From Chromera velia (taxonomy: Eukaryota > Sar > Chromeraceae): a stretch of DNA of 46,360 nt. Shown here piece after piece: positions 30,494 through 41,666 of this stretch (positions are counted from its first letter, which is position 1; the number at the start of each line of letters is the position of its first letter). The stretch spans positions 1 to 46,360 of the forward strand of contig JAHBMJ010005777.1 of NCBI GenBank assembly GCA_018398765.1, written 5' to 3'. The position numbers and the translations under genes were made by a program. Below the pieces are notes generated by a model. The model worked only from the letters and a program-made list of their open reading frames with translations. It did not search any database and was not told the origin of the DNA.

Positions 30494-33400
30494 CATATAT
30501 ACATGTATATACATGTGCGTGTGTATGAGTGGGCTTGTGCCCTCGAGTGTGTAGATCTGTACGTGGATCCGTATGTATGGAATGAGTGAGTGGGTGTCCA
30601 TCTGAGTGCGTGCAGAGTTTTCTTCTTTTGAACCTGGCGGGATCCGCATGCCGCCTGCGATTGATTGAGTCAGTCAGTCAGTCAGTCGGTCTAGCTCTCT
30701 TTCTTGCCCATGTCCGAGTAACTCGGGTCTCAAAAAGACACCCAGCCAGCTGAGCATTTTGGAATGACTCTTTCATAAGGGAGGGAGACTGGTGGTGAGC
30801 AGGCAGCGAACTTAAGCAAGTGCGTGTGCGTGGGTGTATGCCTGAACTGAATTGGTCTTTGGGGAGGCATCATGTATGGCTGGGAGGGTGTGTGCGTCTA
30901 TTTGTACACACACGTATAGGTGTGATGGAAAGCTCACACGCTCTCCCCTCCCTGTGGACTGCAGCGGCAAGCTTGGGGAGATGGAAGGGTGCGACAGCCA
31001 GAGTGTGGACACTACTTTGATCAGCATCGTCCTCCTCCATCTACTCTGTTTCATCTCCAACCGGTTCGTTGCTCCGTTCATTCGTTGCTTTGTTGGGGGG
31101 ATAGTTAGTTGCTTAGTTTTCCCCCGTCCTGTCTCTTCTCTTCTCTTTTTGTGGGTGTGGAAGGCACCGACAGGAAACCAATTGAATGAATCCGACGTTC
31201 TCCCTAGGTTTCTGTTGCTTTCTTTCAATGTGTTGCTTTTTTGTTGAGAACTGAAGGAGATGGATGGGTGGCTGCGCAGGGCCGGGTGCCTGCAGTGTTC
31301 ACTGCACACCCTGAGCGTTGACATCAAATAATATAGAGGGAGGGGGAAAGCACACTAGCGAGGATAGATACACGGTTTGATTTGGATGCAAAGAAAAGTG
31401 CACCCGCAGCCTGCATTGCTGCCTGGATGCCTGACTGTCTGCCTGCAGGATGCTTTTCATCGGACCTTCCTGTCTCGTGTGCACATTCGTTTTCGTCCTC
31501 CTTCGTCTCCTTCAGTTCGGGAACAGCGATCAAGCTTTTTTGATGTCCGTCCGTTGTTTGTTGTTGTTTTTCTTCTTCTCCTTCTTGCTTCTCTTTTGTC
31601 GTTGCTCCACCCTTTCGAGCGGATTTCCTGACAATCTGGCGACTGATGTTTTGGTCCTTCATTGTTCGGCTTTTTCTCTCTCTCTCGTTCTCTTTTTTCG
31701 ATGTTCTTTCTGCAATGGATACCCCGCTCATGGTCCCTGTTCCACTGATCACAGGAATTTGAAGCAGTCTGCTGGCTCCTCTAGTCGAAAGATCATAATA
31801 TTTCTGGTTCTGAATTTCCTTCTTTCTTTCTACTGACTGCAGCTGGTTTGACCAGGGACTTTTCTGCTTCCTTGTGGGCCTCCAGCTTGCATCTAAAATT
31901 GCCATCGAGACACACGAAAGACGCGTGTTTGTGGAAATGATGGTTGGTCGGTCCGCCGAACAGATAGATCGAGAGAGAAGCATCAACCCCACAAAGGATG
32001 TGTTTTGTCTTTCTTTTGTGTCATTCATTTCGTTTCATAGTTTGTTCTGCTGTCGGTTATGGTAAAAGTTTACTTCCGTGCATACACGTTCTCTTTTTTC
32101 TGCTGTCAATATCTGTGAGGGTGGTGACGGGAAGCGCACTTTCCCCTTCCCCGCCTGCGCTTCAGATCCGACGCCAAAGCTTGAAACGATTTGTTTTTCT
32201 TTTTGTCATAAGAGCGACTTTCGTTTCTTGCCCCTGTCGCTCTCATCTATCATCTTCTTTTTCGTTCTTTCAACAGACTGGAGGATCTCTTTCGATTTAA
32301 TTTCCACTTGCACCAAGCCGCTCTGCATAGATGTCATGCTCACGAAAGGAAAGGAATGGATATGTTCCCTGCCTCCCTGCCTGCATGAATTCAGGCTGCT
32401 CGTAAACGAATCAGGAGGCTGGAGGGCCAACTGGAATTCACACGTGCTCCTGCAAGCACGGGGCTTGAGGAGGTGATGAAGGATTTGCAAGTGGTCAGTT
32501 TGTCTGATTTCCTTTCTCTGTCTCTCTGTCTTCACTTTTTTCTGCTTTCGGTATTTCTTTATTTCTCGCCTCTTTTGTCTTTCTCTTGGAGTTCAACGAA
32601 CAAGAGGACAGAAAAGCGCGTGCGTTCCGGATCCATTTTTGTGCTTCTTTGCAATTGTACGCTTGGCTGTGAATACTCGGGAGAGGCCGTTAGACCTTTA
32701 TTCAAAGAAACCGTCCGTTCTTCGCCTGAATGAATGAATGGACGCAGGCAAAGGAAGTGTACCTCAGAGCCCAAGAGAGGATGATCGGAATGGGCGACAC
32801 GGGCACGGCGGAGGAAATGCTGACAGCCTTCGAACTTCTTGAGGAGTGAGTGAGTGAGGGAGGGAGGTAGGAAGGAGTGAGTGAGTCGATACCGGGGGGG
32901 CATCTCGCTTCGGGTACACGAAATTCAACGCCAGATGCATGATGGTGTTCATGAAAGAAAAAGAACTTTCGTTGACTGACAAAAAACAAAAAACGCTTTT
33001 CTCTTCTCCCGGAAAATGTTGGAGAAGTATCGGTGCAGAAAGGACGGAAGGAAGTAGGAATGCTGAATAGTGCTGGTTGAGTATTTTATTTTCTTGTTCT
33101 TTGCTTGGTTGCCTTGAGTCGTTCGTCTCCTTTTCTTGCTGTTCGATGTACAATCTGCAGCCTGTCGGTAAGTGTTCTGAGTCGTTAATCAATCTGAAAC
33201 CTCGATCCCTTTCCTTCCCCCTTGTGCCCGCCCCTCTTTGTTGCGCAGCGTTGCTGTGCGCCTGAGTCACGGAAGCAGTCAGCTCAACGAGGTGTCTGCA
33301 GTAGCGGTCAGTCGATATTTCACCGTGTGGGGGGAGTTTTGTACCTTTTGTTGGCGACCTTCATCTGCGTGAATGGAATTTCTTGGGAGAGGAAGACATC

Positions 33401-33635
33401 AAACAATCAACGCTTGCGGGATGCGGTGCTGATGTGTTGTCGTCGTAACCGGCGGATGCTCGGAGGTTAAATTCTTTCGCGATTTCTTCTGAAGAGAACC
33501 CGGCAAGTCAGATGCTTTCTTCAGGAGGCTTCGGCAGTCTGGAGTGGACGTCGTACGTCGTCTTTCTCTTTGAGATTTGTCTTTTCTTTCGACAAGAGTC
33601 ATATGAGCATGGTTGTTGTGCACAACGTGTGTGTA

Positions 33636-33681
<46 letters not shown>

Positions 33682-33824
33682 CTGTGCATCTGTGTGCCCA
33701 TGAGACAGTGTGTGTTCGAGAGCGAAGGCGTGCATCTGTGTTTGTGAGCGTCCATGCGTGTGTTGTGCGTGCATACACGTACACTGCGTGTGTATGTGTG
33801 TATGTGTCTATGCGAGAGTGCATG

Positions 33825-33861
<37 letters not shown>

Positions 33862-34874
33862 TGTGATCAGGTGGCTGTGGGCAACGACGGAGGACAAGAG
33901 TGGAATCTTCTCCCGGAAACTACCAGAGCGTTTATCTTGGACGCATATCTGGGTGAAAAGAAGGAAGGCGACGGGAAAAGGGATTCTACGGCTCTACAGG
34001 TCTGTCTGTCTGAGATGACACATTTGCCAAAATGGGGAGGGCTCCTTCAATGGATGTGGATGTGCATCCTCTCTCTCAGATCTGTCCTATTTCTTTTCTT
34101 CTCTCTTTTCTTTCTGTTTTTTTCTTTGTGCATGTCGTCTCCTGCTTTGTCTTTTTGTCTCGTCCCTCTCTATTGTATGTTCTCTCATCCATCTCTCACC
34201 TTTGCCTTCCCTGCAGGGCTTGAGACAGGGGAGCATCAATGTGCCCAAGCCGAGGCGATCCCAGCTCCTTGCCTCAAGCTCAAAGGGAGCCCCTGGGAGG
34301 GTCACAGGCCAACCAATGAGACAACCAGGAGTAGGACCAAAACCACCAGACAGCCCTCCAAAGTCTCAAAACACATTCTCTGAGAGTGTCAGAGAGATGG
34401 TCTCAAAACCATTTGCAAAGCGGCAAACCAAAAAACATTTCACCACGGGTGGCATCACACCTCCCAGTGCTATGAAGACCAGAGAACCTCTTTTTCAAGA
34501 GAAGGGTAGAGAAGGTTTCACTAACTCTGATGGGAATCGACCACATCGGAGACAAACCCACACAGGCGATAGGGACAGGTCCGTCAATCCACGAGATCCT
34601 CAATTTTTTTTTGTTTGATTTCTTGTGCGGGGAAACGGGGCGATGTTTGAGACTGCTGCTGCATGGAGTGTCGATGTTTTCATTTTCTTTCAGAGTCGCT
34701 CTGGCAACTCTGTCCAGCGTGACAAGAGAGAGATGAGGCAATTCGTTTTTCTGACACTCACTCTCTTTTTGAGACTGAGCTCTCGAGGATGCATGCCCTC
34801 TCATGTATCCCTTCCGATTGGTCTTGCCTCTTCCGAGAGATCGGGACTCTCTCTCTCTCTTTTTTCTCTCTTCT

Positions 34875-34924
<50 letters not shown>

Positions 34925-35034
34925 CTTCCCTCTCTCTCTCTCTCTCTCTTTCTTTTCTCTTTTCTCTTTTCTCTTTTCTCTCTTCTCTCTTCTCTCTCTC
35001 TTTTCTCTCTCTCTCTCTCTCTTTTCTCTCTTCT

Positions 35035-35070
<36 letters not shown>

Positions 35071-36525
35071 CTCTTTTCTCTCACGCTCTCTTCCCCCCGC
35101 ACATGCACATGCACACAGTCTCGTTGTGTCTCTCCATGTGCCCGCGCAGGGTCGTGCGGCTGCAGTGCGGTGATGAGAGTCCTGCCAGTTCAAGGGGACA
35201 ACTGGGTGTGGAGGTGGAGGCAATGCTCACGGGAGCGGGGTTCGACCGTGCGTGTGAGATGCTTTTTGAAACTGAGGCCAGAGAGAGGGAAGCATTTGGG
35301 GGAACGGAGGCAAATGCAGCAGCGGATTCCCGACCTTCGAAGTTCGTTATTTCGTCTCAACAGAAGCAAGCTGCAGGAGATTCTGCAATATCCCCGGACC
35401 AATCAGAAAGGGACATAGACAGGCGAGGAGATTCTGCAATATCCCCGGACCAATCAGAAAGGGACATAGACAGGCGAGACACAAACTCCAATATCCTCAA
35501 CCCGATGCCGGTTTCAGAGTCGCCTTTCAAGGCCCGCGGAGGAGGGGCGTGGGTGCACTCTGGAACAGCAACAGGAGTTTTGGGGGGAGTCAAGGGGACG
35601 GGGGATCCTGTCTCGCCTTCTCGCGTAACTGTCTCTTCTCCTCCTCAACTGAGGAACGGCAAGGCAGCTACCGATCCTGACAACGAGACTCCTCCCCCTC
35701 AATCCGTCTCTCAGACAGACAAAGAGAGCGTGGAGAGACTCAAGGTCTCACACCACAGCTCTCACGCTCAGCACTTGCAAAGAGTCACCGGCAGAAATTC
35801 ACACTTGAATGTTCTGGCCCGCGAGGTCTCCCCAGCCGGTATGACCTCTCAACGCAGTGCTGTCGCCGCATCAAGCACTCAGCAGCCGGCTGCGCCCCCC
35901 CCGATCAACCGCCGCCAGAGTGTTTTTGCAGTTGCATTGAACAACGTCAAGGAAGCGATTGCGGGTACAAGAAACCGACCGTCGAATGTGGGATTTCAGG
36001 GGGCTTCTCTGCGGTCTTCTATCACGACTGTGGACCGAGGGGGGAACATCGCAGGGAGGCAGCAGAAAGTCACGCGCAGCATGACACGAAGAGCGCGTAC
36101 GCAAATTCCAAAGGTGAGCTTGGCTTCTCAGTGAGTGCGTGATCAATTTGGTGAAATTTAATGTGATTTTGTCATGTTATCATGAATCGAATTCCGAATT
36201 GGCGAGGTAGTGGCTACCTTTTGTCCTGTGTGTTTTGTCTGCCTGTATGCCTCCTTGCCTGTTGCGGGCCTGCCGGTCTGTCTTTCTCTGTGTGTGTGTC
36301 TCCACTCGTCTTTTGCGGCCCTTCCTCCCCTAGTTTTAGTTCGACTGACTGTGCTGTTTCGGTAGGCAGCAGTCATGAAATGAGAGTATGAACATGCATT
36401 TGTATCGTTTAGCCTTGTCGTTTTCATTTGTGCGTGTGCGTGTGTGTGCAGTATCCGGGAATGGTTCCCGAAGGCGTCTTCAGGGAGTGGAACTTTGACA
36501 TGCTGGAGGTCTGTCCGTCTGTCTA

Positions 36526-36562
<37 letters not shown>

Positions 36563-36587
36563 TCTCTCTCTCTTCTCCCCCACTCTT

Positions 36588-36624
<37 letters not shown>

Positions 36625-38528
36625 CCTCCGGGAAGCAATGAGTCGTGACCCGATCAAGAGAGAAGGAGCAGGGGTGGTAGTTTGAGAATGGAATGAAAAA
36701 GGAATGAATAAGGAGCCTGGGATGTCCCTCGTTTTTTTGACGACGTACCCTTCTGAAAAAGTAGAGAGGAAAGAACGGCAATTTGCACCACTGTGTGTGT
36801 TCACCGACAGCCCTTTCATTGTTCAATATTGCCTCTTCTCCTCGCCTTCCCATGCCACTCTCTTCTTTCAATCACGTCACTGTGTCTCCTCGAAAGGGTC
36901 TGACAGAAAATTCCACTGAGCAGCACGTACTTTCGTGGCCCATCCGTTCTCTTTCTCTGGCTGCTTGATGATCCATCTTCCTTCTCGCCTCTTGACCGCA
37001 GTACGATTTCTCTGTCTGTTTTCATGCAGTTCGAACAGGGCAACGGGAAGCAAGGAAAGCCACCGGCACTGGTCTGTGTTGGCCTCGCCTGTCTGATGCC
37101 AGAACTGGAGAAAGGACATCTCCAGTGCACTGAGGTAGGTCAGGCAGGAATTAATTAAGTCACTGACTGTGTCATTAGCTAAAGGGATGCGCGCCACCAG
37201 TCTGTCTTTTTGCTTATTGCAATAGCGAAAATAACTTCTTTTCGCTTTTTGCAATTGTCTGTCAGACGCTTTCTTGCTTCTTTGCTTGATTGGCTGGTTG
37301 ACTGCAGGATCAACTGACCTCTTTTCTGCATTCTATCGCAAATTTATACGTGAACAATAACAAGTATCACAACGCTACCCATGGGGCCGAAGTCTGCCAC
37401 CTCACCCTCTGGCTGGCCCAGGCGCTCATGTTGCATGACCGCATAGCCTCCAGTAGAGGCGTCATCTCTATCGCAATCGCCGCCTTGTGCCACGATGTGG
37501 GACACCCGGGGCGGTCCAACAAATTCCTTGTCAACAGCAGGCACGACCTTGCTCTGACGTACAATGACAAGAGCGTGTTGGAGAATATGCATGCGGCACT
37601 GACATTCAAGACAATGAAGGGCCAAAACACCACCCATCCGCACCACCAACACACGGGCCTCAATGGACAGAGGTACGTGGGCATTCAGAAAGAAAGAAAA
37701 GCAAAAATAAATGAAATATTTAAATTCAGACATGTAGAAACTTGGAGAGGCAGTTTGCCATACGGACAGCATGGAGACGTTGCGGAATTGATTGCCTCGT
37801 GTGCTGAGGTTCTCTCGTGACTCTCGTCTGCCTCTCTCGACCCACAAGAAAGACCTTCTGTGCCCTTCTTCTTTCCTTTATGTGAGTCAGTGTGTGATTC
37901 CCATCCGCATTCCTCCTTCTGACCGCCTTTCTTACATCCCCCTCTGTCTATATATCTTCGCATGAACGCAGGCGAGGAGACGGAGGTTCCACTGGGGGGG
38001 CCTGTGACATTCTCTCTGGTCTCTCTTTTGACCATCAACAGCAAGTGCGCAAAGCCGTCATCGATCTCATTCTCGACACAGACGTGGCGGTGCATTTCCA
38101 AAGCACAGCAGCCTTCAGGGTCCGTGGGGGGTGGGCATGAAAAGCGGCTCTTTTTTGTGTGTGTCCGTCCGTTCTTCGCTCGCTGGTTAGATCCTGGAAG
38201 CAATGCAGGCGGCGGGGGGGAGAGTCGATGAAACCCCGCTGCCTGCTTTTCCAGTTGAAGCGTAGACTAAAACTCGAGGAGAAAGAACCGAGGCAAGGCA
38301 AATGGGGAGTGGAAGGAGAAGAGAAAGCTCACGAAAGAGAGTGGAAGTGAGGAGGGAGGTAGGAATGAAGGGAGGAATGATGGAGTGAGGGAAGGAAAAT
38401 CAGGTCCGGCGGAAGAAAGAAAAAGAAAAATATACTCACTGAAGACCAACAACAAGAAACAGGCGAAATCCTCACCTGCAGCCACTTCAACGCACAATGG
38501 AGGGACGCACACACGTGCTACAATGAAT

Positions 38529-38569
<41 letters not shown>

Positions 38570-40148
38570 CGCACAGGGGCAAGTGACGGAGAAAAACACA
38601 GTAAGAGACTCGTGAGGATGCCGTGACAGAAGCAGGTTTTTCTTCGACGTCTCAATTCATCGGGGCTCCCTCCCTGTTGCCTTCCCCTCTTCCCTTTGTT
38701 GACATGCAGGTACGAACAAAGGCCTCAGACTTTAATCTGGAAGAAAACGAAGAAGACCAATGGTCGGTCGGTCGGTCTGTCTGGCCTTCTGTGTGTCTGT
38801 TTGTCTGACGGTTTGCCTGTCCGTCTGTCCGAATGCCTCTCCGTCTTTCTATTGGATTGCTGTGGTTGACCTTCTGCTTTTCTGAGAGTGATGCCTGTAC
38901 TCTTCCTTCTTCTGTTTTGCCTACCGGTGCCCGACCCGTTGAGGCTGTCTGTATGCGAGAGGGAAATTCCGTCAGGAGATTTGTGTTGGTCACACTTTAC
39001 TGGTAAAGATTGCCGTCTCTTTGGGGACTTTCTGTTTTGTTCTCTGTATTCTCATGAAGGAGATTTCCGACTACGCGTGACTGTTTCACTACGCAGCTTC
39101 GTTGCCGAGTCTGTCTCTTCTCTTGTGCAAGCTGTGTGGATCTTGGTCTTCCATGCTGCTTGGCTGAACTCAGCCGATTCGATTCGATTTGATGCTTGGA
39201 TGGTTCTGCAGGCTTGTGGCGCGGATGTGCCTGAAGGCTGCCGACATCGGGCACTCGGCTGTTGCGTGGGACGCCCACGTACGCTGGTCAGTCAGTTGCC
39301 TTTCTACCTCAACGCCAAAAAGTGCACACTAGGCACAGGAAAGTGCTCCCACGATCCACTCACACTGAAATTCTGTTCTCGAATCACTAGTGTCCCTCCT
39401 GCTGTAGGTGGAGTTGGTCGCGTCTCCTCCTTGTGTGCACACAGGCTCCTAGGAGTGTCTGTCCCTTTCTTGCTTCTTTCTGCTATCCGAGTAGCGGTCT
39501 CGGTTGGAGAGGAGACGGATCCAGGAGGACATGGGTTGGAGGCCACCATACAGCTTCGAGAGACCTTTGAGGAGATTCAAGAAGGAGGGACTCTAGAAGA
39601 GAAAAAATGGGCAGATGAAAAGTGTGAATTTGGAAGTTAATAGCACCAGAGTGCTGGGCAAAGTAGCACGGACGACAGAAGCCGTAATAGATAGTCTCTG
39701 CGTGCGTCTGTCTGTGTGTACGTCTGTTTGCTTGATTGAATGCAGGTCTGTGTTAGTGACCCGGGAGTTCTGGGAACAGGGGGACGTGGAGTCAACCATG
39801 CAGATTCCCATTTCTCCTCTGTGCGACAGAACGAAGGACACAGACATCCCCAAGTCTCAAATTGGGTTCATCAACTTTATCTGCGAGGTGTGTGGGTAGC
39901 TTGCCCTCTCAGCTGAGCTTCTTGGCGCAGATACCTGAGGGATAGACGTTGATCGGATTTGCGGGGGTGGAAAGAGATGAGGATCCAGAAAGACTGGGGA
40001 TCATGGATTAGTGGCATCCCTCTTTGTCTCCCTCTCTTTTTGTCCTTCTATCCTTTCTGCGTTTTTCCATCCGTCCTCTCGCTGCTTTGGAGCTTCTTTT
40101 CTTTCTGTCTGTCCTTCTGTCTTTCTCTCTTTTTGTCCTTCTGTCTCA

Positions 40149-40181
<33 letters not shown>

Positions 40182-40616
40182 GGTTTGATTGCCCTTCCCG
40201 TTCCTCGGTGCATTCCCTTCACTTCATGAACACCTGCAGCGACCATCTCTAGACGCCGCTGTGGCTGTGAAAGCTCCTCCACGGTCTACTTAACATTTGA
40301 CTGTGCGGCTTCTTATAGCCCTTCGTATCTGTTTATGCAGCTCCTCACTTGGTGCACTCCCCTCACTTCTTCTCTGCCTGAATGCATGCAGGAACAATTC
40401 ACTCTCCTTGCCTCTGTGGACTGGACCCAGACGATCGAGAGGGAATGCGTGGAGGAACAGCGAAGAAACAAGGCCAGGTGGAAGGAGCTGAGCTACACTG
40501 GGGAGGAACGGGAAGGCTTCTTCCGGTCCCTGGGAGTTCGAGATCCCACGGGAGGGGAGGAACCACCGGAACCCGAACAGCCTGCAGAAGATGGGGCACG
40601 GGAGGACGGGGTATAG
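28451..40616 (+). CDS. Class I 3',5'-cyclic nucleotide phosphodiesterase with membrane-associated N-terminus
   Basis: Hydrolyses cAMP and/or cGMP. A frame-consistent model of 1,212 residues uses exons 28451-28927, 29414-29514, 30965-31063, 31843-31942, 32395-32493, 32748-32845, 33161-33167, 33871-33999, 34217-34578, 35150-36113, 36452-36508, 37030-37134, 37308-37672, 37972-38119, 38710-38762, 39212-39286, 39746-39887, 40319-40351 and 40392-40616. The N-terminus has an acidic disordered start, then hydrophobic segments ([30 protein letters not shown]), so it is likely membrane-attached. Next come a helical stretch ([13 protein letters not shown]) and a ~440-residue Ser/Pro-rich linker. The catalytic domain follows (36452 onward). 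Alveolate PDEs often have this plan. Exons 2 and 3, the 7-nt exon and the 40-nt intron at 40352-40391 are the least certain. cAMP versus cGMP choice cannot be read. Confidence 0.85.
29564..29690. repeat. (CA)n/(CACACG)n microsatellite in PDE intron
   Basis: CA repeat merging into CACACG and CACG units within the second intron of the PDE model. Confidence 0.95.
30437..30500. repeat. (CT)n followed by (TA)n microsatellite in PDE intron
   Basis: CT run to about 30471, then TA run to about 30500. Confidence 0.95.
33161..33167 (+). other. Candidate 7-nt microexon in the PDE gene
   Basis: CCTGTCG is flanked by CAATCTGCAG and GTAAGTG, both strong splice signals. The exon before ends in phase 2 (32845) and the exon after starts in phase 0 (33871), so exactly 7 nt are needed. 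Inclusion encodes Asp-Leu-Ser. Confidence 0.5.
33627..33858. repeat. (GT)n, (GA)n and second (GT)n microsatellites in PDE intron
   Basis: GT at 33627-33656, GA at 33657-33681 and GT at 33825-33858, the last ending 12 bp before the acceptor at 33870. Confidence 0.95.
34845..35090. repeat. (CT)n/(CTTTT)n polypyrimidine tract in PDE intron
   Basis: About 245 bp of nearly pure pyrimidine on the plus strand, between exons 34217-34578 and 35150-36113. Confidence 0.95.
35376..35477 (+). repeat. 51-bp tandem duplication in the PDE linker exon
   Basis: 35376-35426 and 35427-35477 are identical. In frame it duplicates 17 residues ([17 protein letters not shown]). Confidence 0.95.
36509..36626. repeat. 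(CTGT)n and (CT)n microsatellite directly after a PDE donor site
   Basis: The tract starts at the donor GTCTGT itself at 36509 and runs for about 118 bp. Confidence 0.9.
38529..38575. repeat. (CA)n microsatellite in PDE intron
   Basis: CA run ending in CACACG units, within intron 38120-38709. Confidence 0.95.
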
Positions 40617-41400
40617 GGAGGGGAGGGGAGGGGACGTCTGAAATTAAAGGGTTTTTTCGGTAATATGGAATTGAACGGCAAAGAGCCAACAACCAACCCG
40701 CATTCGTATTCGCTACCACGCCCATGTATTCGTTGTTTCCCGAAACGGTTTTTTCGTCTTTATTTCGTTATGCGGTACTCTTCGCTTCTCGTCTTTGATT
40801 CGTCTTTTCTTCGTCCGCTCGGCTGATGCGGATTTCTCTACTTCCATCCGTCAAAGGAAGAAAATAAAAGCGGCGGCTGCACATGACCGTGAAACAGGTG
40901 CGGCCAGTCTGTATTTAATGCTTTCATTGATCGGTCTGTGTGACCAAAGAGGCATGTAAAGTGATCGCAGCAAAATTGATGAGAGGGGCTGCCACGCACT
41001 GCATGGCTCAAAGGAATGTTGTCAGTATGTTGAAACTCTCTATAGCAGCTGCAATTTCAACATGCCGCACAGATTGCCATGCAGTAGGAAGTCAACTCTA
41101 TGATCGATTCGATTGAAGCTCGGTCGGTTGAATCAATACTGTTGACTTTCTAGTTGGCTTTCTGCTCAGCGGCTGGCCATCTAGCTGGCCATGTAGCGCC
41201 AAACAAGATCGATCACGCTGCCACGAAGTAGGCATGTAGTGTTAAATTTTTTTATTGATAGATGATTTTCGGAAATATTGCTAGAAACATTGTTTTAAAA
41301 CTTATACAAGAAGTTAGCTATAGTAAGTCAGATCATTGATCTCATTATCATCATCATTTAGATTTAACTTAAATCTGTTGTTCATTCCTTCTCTTCTAAT
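40617..41400. other. Intergenic after the PDE gene
   Basis: AATAAA at about 40864 lies roughly 250 bp after the stop and is a possible polyadenylation signal. No gene seen otherwise. Confidence 0.5.
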
Positions 41401-41425
41401 ATATACTTAGTAGTACTAAGTATAT
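41401..41425. repeat. Perfect AT-rich palindrome, 12-bp arms
   Basis: ATATACTTAGTA, one G, then its exact reverse complement. It lies next to the inverted-repeat element at 41433. Confidence 0.9.
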
Positions 41426-41432
41426 CAATTTT

Positions 41433-41657
41433 CTAGGCGCCGCACATAGAAAAAAAAAAAGAAAAAAAAAAGTTGGGAAGACATTTTTTTTTTTTTTTTT
41501 TCAAGTGTCTCCAAAAAGAAAAGAAACACTTTCGACTCTGAAACTTACTTTTTCACATAAAATGTGAACCTAACTTTTGACATTTAAAAAAAAAAGAAAA
41601 AAAAAAGTTGAAGGCGCCTATCTTTTTTTCTTCTTTTTTTTTATGTGCGGCGCCTAG
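41433..41657. mobile_element. 225-bp miniature inverted-repeat element with 9-bp target duplication
   Basis: CTAGGCGCCGCACATA at 41433-41448 is the exact inverse of 41642-41657, and the inverted similarity continues into A-rich/T-rich stretches on both sides. ATCAATTTT occurs immediately before (41424-41432) and after (41658-41666). A 9-bp duplication is typical of Mutator-like transposons, so a non-autonomous derivative is likely. It has no coding capacity. A second A-run plus GTTG and an internal GGCGCC copy suggest a composite interior. Confidence 0.8.
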
Positions 41658-41666
41658 ATCAATTTT

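Larger units (their letters stand above)
36452..40500 (+). other. PDEase I catalytic domain
   Basis: Begins WNFDMLE. The metal-binding core reads [10 protein letters not shown] (near 37368-37397), [13 protein letters not shown] (near 37490-37528, fitting the class I PDE signature HDxxHxGxxNxF), [26 protein letters not shown] (38057-38098) and [12 protein letters not shown]. It continues with EFWEQGDVE and the nucleotide-clamping Gln in KSQIGFINF. All expected His/Asp ligands and the invariant Gln are present, so the enzyme should be active. The first motif has Gly and Glu where many animal PDEs have Ala and Asp. Confidence 0.93.

Noticed and set aside
34750-35220. Ser/Leu-rich and Arg/Glu-rich ORFs
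   Set aside because: Translations of the CT tract; only the part from 35150 is exon.
37673-37820. Read-through of the PDE exon to the stop at 37820
   Set aside because: Splicing at 37672 to 37972 keeps the frame and supplies the conserved DILSGL ... VIDLILDTD segment.
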